Source: Methanoregula formicica SMSP
GTDB taxonomy: Archaea; Halobacteriota; Methanomicrobia; Methanomicrobiales; Methanospirillaceae
Assembly: GCF_000327485.1 (NCBI RefSeq)
Contig: NC_019943.1
Span: 744,001 to 808,000 of the forward strand
DNA length: 64,000 bases
Direction of reading: 5' to 3'
Of the stretch, positions 34,231-43,339 are shown piece by piece (position 1 is the first letter of the stretch; each line of letters opens with the position of its first letter). Made by a program: the position numbers and the translations under genes. The notes beneath the pieces were generated by a model. It was given only the letters and a program-made list of their open reading frames with translations. It did no database searches and was not told the origin of the DNA.

Positions 34231-34998
34231 TCAGGCGCTTTTTGCAGCACACCGCTGGTCGTAGATCCGGATGGCCCGCAGCAGGTCGATCTTCCGGAAG
34301 AGCGGCCAGTAGGGAGCGCAGAAGTAGACCGCAGACTCGTGCCCTGCCGCAAGCCAGGGAAGGAAGTTCGAGGTCCGGCACTCGTTGCCCGTCCTGATGA
34401 TCAGGTCAACGGGAGGGATTCCTTTTCCGTGGTGGAGGTGCTCCTCGACCATGCTGACATCGATGGTATCGGGGTCGGCACCATTCTTCCGGACGGTTTC
34501 CAGGATGTCCCGGGCGGCAAGGACGATCTCGTTCCTCCCGCCGTAGGCGAGGGCGATGTTGAGGAAGAAGCCGGTATGCTCCTTTGTAGCCTCCTCCGCT
34601 GCAAGGACCGCCTCCCTAAGGTCGTCCGGAAGCATCGACGGGTCGCCGACCATCTGGACGCGGATCCGGTACTTCTTCACCCGTTCGTCGGTGAGGACGC
34701 TCAGGAACTTCTCCTTGAACATGGCAAAGAGATACCCGACCTCGTTCTTCTCCCGCGAGAAGTTCTCCGTTGAGAACGTGTAGAGGGTGACGTGCCGGAT
34801 GCCCAGTTCATGTGCCCAGTCCAGCATCTTCTCCGTCTTGTCGGCACCTGCACGATGGCCGGATGCCGTATCCAGCCCGAGCATCTTTGCGTACCGCCGG
34901 TTGCCGTCCATGATGATGGCAACGTGGTTGGGGATGTGCCGGCACTGTCTCAAAAGCCGCTGCTCGTACAGGGGTTCGAGAATGCCCTGCAGGTTCAT
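34231..34998 (-). CDS. uppS: Undecaprenyl/polyprenyl diphosphate synthase (cis-prenyltransferase)
   Basis: A 255-residue cis-prenyltransferase with the catalytic AIIMDGNRRYAKM (Asp at residue 31), GHRAGADK, LYTFSTENFSRE, the helix LAYGGRNEI and the C-terminal VDLIIRTGNECRTSNFLPW. It condenses isopentenyl diphosphate into the polyprenol carrier for glycan assembly. ATG 34998 overlaps the radical SAM stop (ATGA); the longer frame to 35094 lies inside that gene and is rejected. The near neighbour at 32823-33452 may be its regulatory subunit. Confidence 0.92.
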   Translation of the reverse strand: MNLQGILEPLYEQRLLRQCRHIPNHVAIIMDGNRRYAKMLGLDTASGHRAGADKTEKMLDWAHELGIRHVTLYTFSTENFSREKNEVGYLFAMFKEKFLSVLTDERVKKYRIRVQMVGDPSMLPDDLREAVLAAEEATKEHTGFFLNIALAYGGRNEIVLAARDILETVRKNGADPDTIDVSMVEEHLHHGKGIPPVDLIIRTGNECRTSNFLPWLAAGHESAVYFCAPYWPLFRKIDLLRAIRIYDQRCAAKSA

Positions 34999-36053
34999 AG
35001 CGGAGTCATCTCCACGACCATGCCCCGGTTGGGGTAGCGCTCGATCACGCACTTTTTCCCGGGCATCCCGTCTTTGTGCTCTTCGAGGAGCCACCAGGCC
35101 ATCTCGATGCCATCCGCCGATTCCTCGAAACTGTCCGGGTCCAGCCGTTCACGGCAGAACTGCAGAACGGCCTCCCGCTCTCCAACCTCCGGCTCGACAA
35201 TACCGTACACGATGGTGCCGTCATCGGTGATCTCGTCGAACGGGCGGGCAGTGTTCTCTGCGATCCGCTTCAGGCGCTCCCGGAGCTGGACCGAGTCCTT
35301 GAATCCCGAGGAGCACCAGTGCACCTTGTCATGCTTCAGGAGTTCCCCTGCCCATTCGCGGGCGCCGTGGATGGCATTGTGGAGTTCGTCGGCAAGCTCG
35401 TAGCCCCGCTCCCGCATGGCGTACGCATTGGTCTCCCCCCATTCGAGCTCGTTGATGTTCAGGAAGTCAAGGTACGGGAGCGCAGGGATGAGGAGTTCAA
35501 GCCCGGGGAGGGCCGGCACCTCGATCCCGATATCGAAACCCATCTCTTTTGCCCGCTGTGCGGAACGGATGAAGTCCGAGTCCAGGATCGTGTCCCAGCA
35601 CTCGCGGGGAGGATGGAGCCGGATCTCGTCCACGAGCCCCTGCATCTCCGCAAGTTCGCTGTCTGACGGGGCCTTTGCCGTGTAGAGGTGGATCTGGTGT
35701 TCCGTCCCGAAATGATCCTTGAGCATCCGGCAGTACTCCGTCACCTTCTCAAGGCAGAGGAGCGGTTCGCCGCCTGTGACCCCGGTGCCGAGTGCGCTCA
35801 TGGTCTCGGCTACTTCGATGATCTGCGACGGGACATCGATAGGGACTTCATTGGCATAGACAGTGTCCGTCCCTTTCCGCTCCGATGAGAGCGGGCAGTA
35901 CCAGCAGGAACGGTGGCAGCGTCCCGTGACGAAGAGGACCATCTTTGCGCCCTGGTGGCAGAGAACACAACCGTCTGAGAGTGTCATGGAGTGCATCCTG
36001 TCCGCGATCCCGGCAGGGACCGGTACCTGAAATGTGATCTTAGTATTAGGCAA
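34995..36053 (-). CDS. Radical SAM protein of unknown function
   Basis: A 352-residue radical SAM enzyme. The cluster motif is CHRSCWYC (about residues 46-53), preceded by an extra CxxC (SDGCVLCHQGAK). GVTGGEPLL is the GGE motif, HLYTAKAPSD and IRLHPPRECWDT follow. The C-terminal part has WCSSGFKDSVQLRERLKRIAENTARP-type helices. It resembles archaeal pyruvate-formate-lyase-activase-like proteins but no substrate can be named. The start appears to be TTG at 36053, with the next ATG at 35996. Its stop overlaps uppS, so a link to polyprenyl or lipid metabolism is plausible. Confidence 0.8.
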   Translation of the reverse strand: MPNTKITFQVPVPAGIADRMHSMTLSDGCVLCHQGAKMVLFVTGRCHRSCWYCPLSSERKGTDTVYANEVPIDVPSQIIEVAETMSALGTGVTGGEPLLCLEKVTEYCRMLKDHFGTEHQIHLYTAKAPSDSELAEMQGLVDEIRLHPPRECWDTILDSDFIRSAQRAKEMGFDIGIEVPALPGLELLIPALPYLDFLNINELEWGETNAYAMRERGYELADELHNAIHGAREWAGELLKHDKVHWCSSGFKDSVQLRERLKRIAENTARPFDEITDDGTIVYGIVEPEVGEREAVLQFCRERLDPDSFEESADGIEMAWWLLEEHKDGMPGKKCVIERYPNRGMVVEMTPL

Positions 36054-36090
36054 TATGCATTCAAAACCCTTCTTCTGTGGCAGAACTATC

Positions 36091-36098
36091 TTTATAAG
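36091..36098 (+). promoter_or_regulatory. TATA box of the pilin operon
   Basis: TTTATAAG centred about 30 bases before the ATG at 36125. No Shine-Dalgarno precedes the ATG, so a very short leader or leaderless transcript is likely. The region also serves the divergent radical SAM gene. Confidence 0.55.
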
Positions 36099-36124
36099 TC
36101 AAGCAAGACACGAGTTAATAGATT

Positions 36125-37072
36125 ATGAGAGCCGGTACAACGGGGCAGAACAGGGATCATGCTCTTTCTGAAGTAATTGGTTTTGTCCTCCTCCTGGCCC
36201 TGGTGGTTGCTGCTGTATCTCTCTGGACTATCTATATCGTTCCCGTCAACGGCAGGGAGGCAGAGATCGTCCAGATGAACAGTGTCAAGGACCGGTTCAC
36301 GGATTACAAATTCACCCTGGACTCGCTCTGGATCAACAACCAGTCCGGTGTAACGACCTCGACATCCTTCAACCTCGGGACCGGACAGGGCGTTACGGAA
36401 GCAGGCGGTCTCTTTCTGCCCCTGCTCAACCCGATACCCTCCTCCGCGGTCCTTTCAGTGAAGGACGATGGCGACAGACTGGTGGTCAATTCCAGTACCC
36501 TCCCGGAAGGAAAGGTATTCAATCTCTCCGTGCTGGAATACCAGTCCGGCAATAATTACTGGGTCCAGCAGCGGTACTATTACCAGACCGGGGGTGTCTT
36601 CCTCAAACAGGATAACGGGTCCATCTGCCGGATCTCTCCCTCCTTTACCCTTGCACGGACCTCCAGCGGCACCAGCGAGTTCGCATCGGTTACCCTTATC
36701 CCGATCCAGGTGCTGGGGGGCAGTTCGATTGGCGGAAAGGGGCCGGTACGGGTTGATTCGCAGTTACGGACTCCCGTAAAGCTTGCCACGCAGGAGCAGA
36801 ACAGTTATGTGAGTATCCGGGTCGATGTTGCCGACAAACCCACGGCCCTGATGTGGATGAATGTCTTAAACGAGACACGCGTGCGCGGGGGTATCACGTC
36901 CGGTTCCTGGTATTCCTTTTCTGTTACCGAAAACCCGGTGACCAAACGGGGCACGGCATTCATGAACATCACCGGTCCTTCTGTTTCAGGTTCCACCCAG
37001 GACATCATCTTCACGCTCCAGTCTGTCGATTATGCCGTGACGATCAATAACATTGCATCGGGTATTACATGA
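36125..37072 (+). CDS. Archaeal type IV pilin-like protein (large)
   Basis: A 315-residue protein with a class III (prepilin) signal: a short basic leader, then HALSEVIGFVLLLALVVAAVSLW (cleavage expected before the hydrophobic helix, near residue 15). The remainder is a beta-rich extracellular part with several NxS/NxT sequons and no recognised domain. Processing would be by a PibD/EppA-like peptidase. First of three consecutive genes with SEV(I/F)G signals: 4-base overlap with the second. No pilus ATPase or platform gene is in the window. Confidence 0.82.
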   Translation: MRAGTTGQNRDHALSEVIGFVLLLALVVAAVSLWTIYIVPVNGREAEIVQMNSVKDRFTDYKFTLDSLWINNQSGVTTSTSFNLGTGQGVTEAGGLFLPLLNPIPSSAVLSVKDDGDRLVVNSSTLPEGKVFNLSVLEYQSGNNYWVQQRYYYQTGGVFLKQDNGSICRISPSFTLARTSSGTSEFASVTLIPIQVLGGSSIGGKGPVRVDSQLRTPVKLATQEQNSYVSIRVDVADKPTALMWMNVLNETRVRGGITSGSWYSFSVTENPVTKRGTAFMNITGPSVSGSTQDIIFTLQSVDYAVTINNIASGIT

Positions 37073-38229
37073 TGATCCAAAAGACTGGCAGGATGCGGGG
37101 ACAGGCCACTCATGGAACGGGGGATGGTGATGGCGTATCCGAGGTCATCGGCGCGGTCCTGCTGATCTCCCTCGTCGTGACCGCAGTTGCGCTGGTTGCC
37201 GTATTCGTGAACTCACAGGCCACTCCCCGGAATATCCCGGATGTGAACTTTATGGTGGGCAGTGACAACAGGAACCCGCTCACCCTCTACCTCACCCACA
37301 ACGGGGGCGACATTCTCCCCCTCGGGTCATTCTCGGTGTATGTTGATGGTACGATGAGGGCGTACTCGCTCTCCGGTGGGGGAAATGAATGGTCGCTTGG
37401 CAAGAACCTCGTAGTGCCGCTGTCATCCGGAGAGAAACCCGGTACAATCATCCTGGTGTACAATGCAACAGGATCCGGGGGCTCCGTGATCGGGTCTGCC
37501 TCGGCCGATGTATCCGTGCCCTCCGTGACCGCTGCCCCGGAGATCATCATCCCCCCCTCCGTCTGCGTGAATATCACCGACCCGCAGATCGTGCTCTCCG
37601 TTGTCCTGAACAACGTATCGGTTATCGGCGATGCTATGAACCAGTCCCCCTCGACAGTCGGGCCGGTGATTGCAAACGTGGTCGGCGCCAATTCGATCAG
37701 TTTTTACCGGGAAGGTAAAGCAACGATCGACCCGAATACTCACCTCTCGTTGAATATTACCGGGGCAGGATCGACCATCTCGTATGGAACGACCACCTCG
37801 AAGAGCCTGGGAATTGGGGATATCCTTGTGGTAACGCTCTCGAAAAGCAGCCCCGGGTCCTGGAAGATCTTCGGCCTTGGCAACCAGATCTGGGAATTTT
37901 CGGCCGCTGACAGCTCGAAAGTAGTTGATATCAGCTGGAAACACAAGAGTAACGGAACCTGGACAAATACTTCGGCCACCCAGTTGTTTCATACCTGGAT
38001 TACCGGATACCAGGATGTAGGATCAACCCTGACCGTGCGGTCAACCGGCGGATCGTATTACACGGCCCTTGCGGTTAACGGTACAATGGTAATCGATGGG
38101 GTAAATTCAAGTACTGTTGTTATCCAGAACATCCGACCGGTGGGGGTCGGGTTGTTTGTCCTGGAATATGACCCCAACTCAGACAGCATGTATTTCGTCG
38201 GGAACGCACAGAGCGTGAGCGTGACATAA
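37069..38229 (+). CDS. Archaeal type IV pilin-like protein
   Basis: A 386-residue protein. The N-terminal prepilin segment is GVSEVIGAVLLISLVVTAVALVAVF (about residues 22-46), followed by TPRNIPDVNFMVGS and the DUF1628-like beta segment LTLYLTHNGGDILPLGSFSVYVDG. The distal two-thirds is beta-rich and Ser/Thr-rich with sequons, ending LGIGDILVVTLSK and IDGVNSSTVVIQNI. The leader before the cleavage site is long (about 21 residues). It overlaps its upstream neighbour and is 2 bases from the third pilin gene. Confidence 0.82.
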   Translation: MMIQKTGRMRGQATHGTGDGDGVSEVIGAVLLISLVVTAVALVAVFVNSQATPRNIPDVNFMVGSDNRNPLTLYLTHNGGDILPLGSFSVYVDGTMRAYSLSGGGNEWSLGKNLVVPLSSGEKPGTIILVYNATGSGGSVIGSASADVSVPSVTAAPEIIIPPSVCVNITDPQIVLSVVLNNVSVIGDAMNQSPSTVGPVIANVVGANSISFYREGKATIDPNTHLSLNITGAGSTISYGTTTSKSLGIGDILVVTLSKSSPGSWKIFGLGNQIWEFSAADSSKVVDISWKHKSNGTWTNTSATQLFHTWITGYQDVGSTLTVRSTGGSYYTALAVNGTMVIDGVNSSTVVIQNIRPVGVGLFVLEYDPNSDSMYFVGNAQSVSVT

Positions 38230-38231
38230 CC

Positions 38232-40040
38232 ATGGTATGTGAGTACGGCCCGCATTCTCTGCACCACTGCCTCTACGACGATTCCGGTGTTTCCGAAGTG
38301 TTCGGCGCGGTAATACTTATCACAATCATTGCAGCTGCAGTTGGCCTTGTTGCTGTCTCTGTATTCTCACAACCTCCCCCTGAGAAGATCCCTGCGGTGA
38401 ATTTTCTCTTCGCTTCCAAAGGCAACATTATCACCATTCACCACAACGGGGGCGATCCCCTTCCGGAGGGTAATTACCAGATCCTGGTGAACAGCTATCC
38501 AGTCCCCTCCGGTTCGATAACAAAATTCCCGTCTCCTGCCGGCAACTGGGTGATAGGAGATACGCTCACCATACAGATGAACGACCTGTCGCCATCATCC
38601 TATGTCCAGGTGGTCTACCTGGACGGATCTGCATCCTATGTCCTGGCTTCGAACAGTACACCGGGAGGGGCTGGAGGACCCTATGCTCCCGTTGCATCAT
38701 TCATTACCGATGTTTCGTCAGGCATTGCCCCGCTGGACGTGCAGTTTACCGATACCTCGGAATACAGTCCTGACTCATGGGTATGGGAATTTGGCGATGG
38801 ATCGATATCTTTCACCCAGCACCCGGTACACACATTCACTTCAGCGGGGACTTATACCGTCAGGCTTACCGCTGAAAACAGCCTTGGCAGCAGCACGGCA
38901 ACAAGGATTATTACTGTATCCGGCGCCCCCGTGCCTGTGGCCAATTTTACCGCCAATGTAACATCCGGTATCGTTCCATTGACTGTGCAGTTCACGGATC
39001 TCTCGGAGAATAATCCGACCTCATGGTCATGGGTGTTTGGCGATGGGAATGTTTCTTATCAGCAGAATCCGCAGCACACGTTCGTATCTGTTGGGAATTA
39101 CACCGTAAGTCTGAACGCGACAAATTCTGCGGGCTCCAATTCTATGACAAGGACAGAGTATATCCAGGTTTCTTCGGTCCCCTTTGTAAACTATGTTATC
39201 GAAGAGAATGTCTTCGTCTATGGAAGTCAGTTACGCTTCTCCGGTGCGAAGGTTGCCGGACCTGATGCTACCGTTGTCATCACGGAATCCTTATCAACCA
39301 GCGACCTTAATCGAGGTGCCTCCATCGCAGTCAACACCCTCTACATTGACGGGGATGTAACCCTTGACGGAGGGAGTGCAGGACTTGGTTCGGCGGTCAA
39401 TCCGGGAAATATTTATGTCACCGGTGACATGAACCTGCTGAGTGGAACGCGGGATATCTATGGCGATGTCTATGTCCGGGGAAATCTCCGGCTGAAAGAC
39501 GCACGGATTCATGGAAATGTGTACGTTGACGGCGATGTTACCCTGTACTGGACACCCTGGCTTGCTCCAGGTTCACACATCTATTATACCGGGACGCTCA
39601 GCGCCCCTGCATATTACAACCAGGGAATCCTGGACAAATGCATCCATCAGGCAACCGTTCCGGGATTTGCCATGCCGGATACAGCACTGCCCTCGGTAAA
39701 ATCTTCCGGTTGGTATGCAGCGCGTGGATATGTCTCGTCCGGACCTTTGACCGATAACCTGAAAATATTTGCCCCCGGTTATTCCTCCAGTTCCTGGACT
39801 TCTACAGTCAATGATGTTGTCATTATCGCAAGTGCCGGCGACATCTCAATTACCGGCCTTGGCGGCAGTGGATTCCGGGGTGTGTTGTTTGCGCCAAATG
39901 GAAAGGCTACCTTTAGTGGAGGATTCTTCGAGGGGGTTGTCATTGCCCGGGATGGTTTCGATGTCATCAGTGGAGGGACTACGGTAACCTTCAAAAACCT
40001 TGAGACGTATTTCACCAGCCCTGATGATTATCCATTCTGA
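38232..40040 (+). CDS. Type IV pilin-anchored protein with two PKD domains and a bactofilin-like beta-solenoid
   Basis: A 602-residue protein. The prepilin helix SGVSEVFGAVILITIIAAAVGLVAV lies near residues 18-42 and a DUF1628-like segment (ITIHHNGGDPLPEGNYQI) follows. PKD domains are at about 150-232 and 233-316 (VQFTDTSE, WVWEFGDG; VQFTDLSE, WSWVFGDG). The C-terminal 320-602 is a regular beta-solenoid of short repeats (IYGDVYVRGNLRL, IHGNVYVDGDVTL) resembling polymer-forming cytoskeletal/DUF7305 domains. Placing such modules on a pilin helix suggests an adhesive tip or minor pilin; this is inference. Confidence 0.82.
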   Translation: MVCEYGPHSLHHCLYDDSGVSEVFGAVILITIIAAAVGLVAVSVFSQPPPEKIPAVNFLFASKGNIITIHHNGGDPLPEGNYQILVNSYPVPSGSITKFPSPAGNWVIGDTLTIQMNDLSPSSYVQVVYLDGSASYVLASNSTPGGAGGPYAPVASFITDVSSGIAPLDVQFTDTSEYSPDSWVWEFGDGSISFTQHPVHTFTSAGTYTVRLTAENSLGSSTATRIITVSGAPVPVANFTANVTSGIVPLTVQFTDLSENNPTSWSWVFGDGNVSYQQNPQHTFVSVGNYTVSLNATNSAGSNSMTRTEYIQVSSVPFVNYVIEENVFVYGSQLRFSGAKVAGPDATVVITESLSTSDLNRGASIAVNTLYIDGDVTLDGGSAGLGSAVNPGNIYVTGDMNLLSGTRDIYGDVYVRGNLRLKDARIHGNVYVDGDVTLYWTPWLAPGSHIYYTGTLSAPAYYNQGILDKCIHQATVPGFAMPDTALPSVKSSGWYAARGYVSSGPLTDNLKIFAPGYSSSSWTSTVNDVVIIASAGDISITGLGGSGFRGVLFAPNGKATFSGGFFEGVVIARDGFDVISGGTTVTFKNLETYFTSPDDYPF

Positions 40041-40264
40041 TATTTTTTGTAATCTGTAAGTGATTCCCGTATCCGTGACATTGGATCGGGAAAAAGGCAA
40101 CCTGACTCTACATAACGGGATTTCCCTGAACGTCATCCCAAAAAGAATGGGATCCCTGATGATGAGAACTGTTGTGAACCGGGAATTGGTTGTTACATTC
40201 TGAATCCGTTGAACAATACCGTATTGGCACGTTTTGCTGAGTGTATTATCCAATAGTACTCATA

Positions 40265-41647
40265 TCATATGCTCGTGTGGATCTCGACAACGCCATAGGG
40301 GATTGACGTATCGGCGGATGTGACCATATTCCCGTTCTTGTACACTTCCACCAGGATATTCCGCACTGATCCATCCCCTTTCTCAAGGAAAGCATCGATG
40401 TTCCCTACGGCCATAGAGAGCTGGAAGATCTGTTCCCCGGAACTGTTTACCGCCCGCTCAAAGCCGTTTGCCGAGATAGTCCCGGTATACTGTCCCGGGT
40501 AGAGAACCCGGACAAAAACCCCGGTTGAAGGTACGGGAGACGCTCCAGAAGGTGCGACCGTCTCAGGGATAGTTGTCACAACAAGCGGCCCGACGGGTGT
40601 AGCATTTCGGATGATTGCAGGCCCCACAGGAACATGCATCTCGAGTGCTCCCCGCGGCCTGCTTGTCACATCGCTCTCAACAACCTCTCCTCCATTATAC
40701 ACGCCAATCTCCAGAGCTTCCCCGGAGCCGTCCCCTTTCTCGACAAAGATATCGATGACTGTGTCGTGTACCGGCATCTGGTAGATCTGGGTTCCGGAAC
40801 TGTTCACATCAATCTGGAGGCCACCGGCAGAGAGCGTTCCTGCGTAGTATCCCTGATATGCAATCTTTACCCAGATCCCGTTCCCCGGAACAGCACCGGG
40901 GGGAAGGGTTGCCTCAGCTACAGAATCTGGTATCGTCTGTCCCGGCTCATGAGCAATATTCGAAACGGCTGCGGCCGGTGCGGACACCGGTGCAGGCGTC
41001 GGCGTTGCAGTGACCCCTGCCTTTGCTGCGGCCGCCTTCTCCCAGTGCTGGAGCCCCGGTTCCGGTATCGGGGAGACCATGGCCACGAGCAGGATGGCTG
41101 CAAGGAGGACGATGGCAACAAGGGTGAAAGCCGGGGATACCGGTTTCGGCTCGTCAGGGAGGGCCTGCCGGGTGCCCTGTGCGGGGCCGTATACCGTCCA
41201 TTCCGGGACGGCCGGACGGCCGGTGGGTGCAGCGGTATCCAGCGTTCCCGCGTCCATCCTCTCGCGCCGGGCGCGGGAATAGTAATCTGCAGGTGTGGGA
41301 TCGGGCCGGACCGGTACTCCCTGCTTTTCGAGAACGGTAAGGCACCGGTCGCGGTTCTGGATGTTCTTCCCTGCGGCAAGGAAGATGAAGATCAGCTCGA
41401 TCCCGCGCATACCCCCGTCGGCGGTACCGTAGGTGATCCGGATCACCGGTTCCCGCAGCCGGTTGGTCTCCGCGGAAGCAAGCGTGATGTCCTGATAGGG
41501 GATCTCCAGCCGGGGCTTTCCTGCATCCTCGCAAACCAGGACTAGCCGCCCCTCGAGAAAGACGGCTTCGTAGCCGATACCGTTGATGATCAGCCGTTGT
41601 GTCCTGTGGATGACCGCATCCCCGCTCTCATTGCCCGGAGTATCCAT
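40265..41647 (-). CDS. Membrane protein: N-terminal PH-like domain, TM helix, two C-terminal beta repeats
   Basis: A 460-residue protein without a recognised name. Residues about 12-115 resemble a short PH-like domain (GIGYEAVFLEGRLVLVCEDAG). After a charged linker comes one helix (FTLVAIVLLAAILLVAMV, about 173-190) and a Pro/Ala-rich spacer. Two homologous repeats follow, at about 255-340 (GIWVKIAYQGYYAGTLSAGG, DIFVEKGDGSG) and 370-460 (GVFVRVLYPGQYTGTISANG, DAFLEKGDGS). The gene at 51857 has the same order of parts, and its C-terminal unit is clearly related. Possibly a signal-sensing or cell-envelope adaptor. Confidence 0.72.
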   Translation of the reverse strand: MDTPGNESGDAVIHRTQRLIINGIGYEAVFLEGRLVLVCEDAGKPRLEIPYQDITLASAETNRLREPVIRITYGTADGGMRGIELIFIFLAAGKNIQNRDRCLTVLEKQGVPVRPDPTPADYYSRARRERMDAGTLDTAAPTGRPAVPEWTVYGPAQGTRQALPDEPKPVSPAFTLVAIVLLAAILLVAMVSPIPEPGLQHWEKAAAAKAGVTATPTPAPVSAPAAAVSNIAHEPGQTIPDSVAEATLPPGAVPGNGIWVKIAYQGYYAGTLSAGGLQIDVNSSGTQIYQMPVHDTVIDIFVEKGDGSGEALEIGVYNGGEVVESDVTSRPRGALEMHVPVGPAIIRNATPVGPLVVTTIPETVAPSGASPVPSTGVFVRVLYPGQYTGTISANGFERAVNSSGEQIFQLSMAVGNIDAFLEKGDGSVRNILVEVYKNGNMVTSADTSIPYGVVEIHTSI

Positions 41648-41727
41648 GGTCCCCTGCCGGAGTATACCAGTAGTTACTGTACCGCTTCACCCTAATAATC
41701 TCTGCAGTATTTCAGGGGCTGGCAGCA

Positions 41728-43248
41728 TCATTCCCCGTGCCTGTCAGGTTCGCGCACCTCCGTGTTCCGGTTTACGAGCAGGTTCCAGGCATCGTGGGCC
41801 CGGTTGTACCGGACAAGCACGCCTCTGAGTTCCAGTACGGTGCCGTAGCCGGCAGAAAGCAGCGCCTCGTTTTCCGCTGTTTTGTGAAATGCCGGCAGGA
41901 CGGCATAGACCGGGGCTTTTGCGGTGCCATCGCAGACCTTGAAGAGGCGGGTCTTTGCATCGCCGAGTTCACCGCTCATCTTTGCAACCATGGTGTTCAC
42001 CCGCTTTCCCACGTGCAGGTGCAGTTTCGAGAGCTGGAGGAACTTTGCCGCGGAGGAAAGCCGTAAGCCGTCGCGGGGTATTGCGGCCCGCCGGAGGACT
42101 GCATAGCTGTACTTGATGTCCGTGTTGATGTACCGGTACGGCTCATCACACCGGGCAAGGGTCTCCATCAGACGCGTGGGGCGGATGGCCGGTGCGGTGG
42201 CAAAACTCCAGCACCGCGGAGCTTTGCAGGCAGTGCCCCGGAACAGCGGGCAGGGGGAATGCACGACAAGCCCGGCAGGCTCAAGGCCGGCGGCAAGCGT
42301 CCGCATGCGGGTTGAATTAATCTCGTCTGCCGGCTCGATAATGAGAATGGCGCCATCGGGAGACAGCCGCTCCGCGAACCGTCCGACAATTCCGGCCCGC
42401 GGGTCTCCCGACCGGTCCGCGAGTTCCCCGAGGACATTGGAGAAGACGATGAGGTCGAACCGTTCCGGCAGGCCTGCAGGGAGCGGGTCGCGGATGTCCG
42501 CCTGTTTGGGGGGCTTGACCGAGACCGGCCCGCCCCGCGGCACGAATGCGTCCCTGAGAGAGAGGAACGCCTCGATATGCTCCTCCGACTGCTCGATAGC
42601 GTAAACTGAGGCCTTTACCCCGTCAAGCCGGGAGAAGAAGTCCGCGATGGCGAGCGGGACAACCCCCGGCCCGGTCCCGGCATCCAGGATTGTCATCGAC
42701 TTTTTCAGGAACCCTTCCTCGAAAAGCCGCAGGAGCAGGTGTTCTGTCTGCATGAAGTAGACCGGGAAATGGTAGGCAAGGTACCCGAGCACGCTGTAGC
42801 CTTTCGTGTACCGGAGCGAACGCTTGTGCAGGGGCTTCCAGTAGTCGTCTTTCTGGGCCGTGATCGCCTTCCGGAGCCGTTCGGCCGTGACCGGGTCATC
42901 CCAGGGCTTCCCGACCTTCTTTGTGATGTACTCCTCAATGGCAGTTGCAAGAACCGGGGGCAGTTCCCTCTTCTCAAGGAATGTGCTGGTGCGTCCCCGC
43001 CCGCCATCGCCCGGGAGCAGTCTGTTGATCTCGACATCCCCGCCCCGCCGCGTTGCCGCAAGGCCGAGGCGGGGCAGTTCCGGTGCAATCGCCCGGTAGA
43101 TCTCGTCGACAGTCATTGGTGCGTCGAGGTACCGAATAATCTCCGAAAGCAAAAACGAGGACCGGGTCCCGGCAACGTACTGTATCGTGGAGATCAGGGG
43201 ATTTCCGGCCATAACCTGCCGGATAGTAGGGTGACAGCCCACATACAT
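41728..43248 (-). CDS. Rsm22-like SAM-dependent methyltransferase
   Basis: A 506-residue protein. The Rossmann methyltransferase core starts at about residue 185 with ILDAGTGPGVVPLAIADF and has SNVLGELADR and ILIIEPADEINS. A later cysteine group, SPCPLFRGTACKAPRCWSF, matches the Rsm22/METTL17 family, where such cysteines bind Zn or a [4Fe-4S] cluster. Rsm22 homologues act on small ribosomal subunits. The C-terminal part contains an OB-like strand region (VLELRGVLVRYN). ATG 43248 or 43212 may be the start. The 80 bases downstream hold no gene. Confidence 0.8.
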   Translation of the reverse strand: MYVGCHPTIRQVMAGNPLISTIQYVAGTRSSFLLSEIIRYLDAPMTVDEIYRAIAPELPRLGLAATRRGGDVEINRLLPGDGGRGRTSTFLEKRELPPVLATAIEEYITKKVGKPWDDPVTAERLRKAITAQKDDYWKPLHKRSLRYTKGYSVLGYLAYHFPVYFMQTEHLLLRLFEEGFLKKSMTILDAGTGPGVVPLAIADFFSRLDGVKASVYAIEQSEEHIEAFLSLRDAFVPRGGPVSVKPPKQADIRDPLPAGLPERFDLIVFSNVLGELADRSGDPRAGIVGRFAERLSPDGAILIIEPADEINSTRMRTLAAGLEPAGLVVHSPCPLFRGTACKAPRCWSFATAPAIRPTRLMETLARCDEPYRYINTDIKYSYAVLRRAAIPRDGLRLSSAAKFLQLSKLHLHVGKRVNTMVAKMSGELGDAKTRLFKVCDGTAKAPVYAVLPAFHKTAENEALLSAGYGTVLELRGVLVRYNRAHDAWNLLVNRNTEVREPDRHGE

Positions 43249-43339
43249 CTTTCGTCAGGGCGATACTGCTGCTCCTCCATCGTATCGGACGAGTGATCCG
43301 CACCTTTTTGGGTTTACCGGACAGAGAGGCTATCATCCC

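Noticed and set aside
34999-35094. Extended N-terminus for UppS
   Set aside because: The extra 32 residues are Arg-rich, lie inside the radical SAM gene, and the ATG at 34998 gives the usual length and an ATGA overlap.
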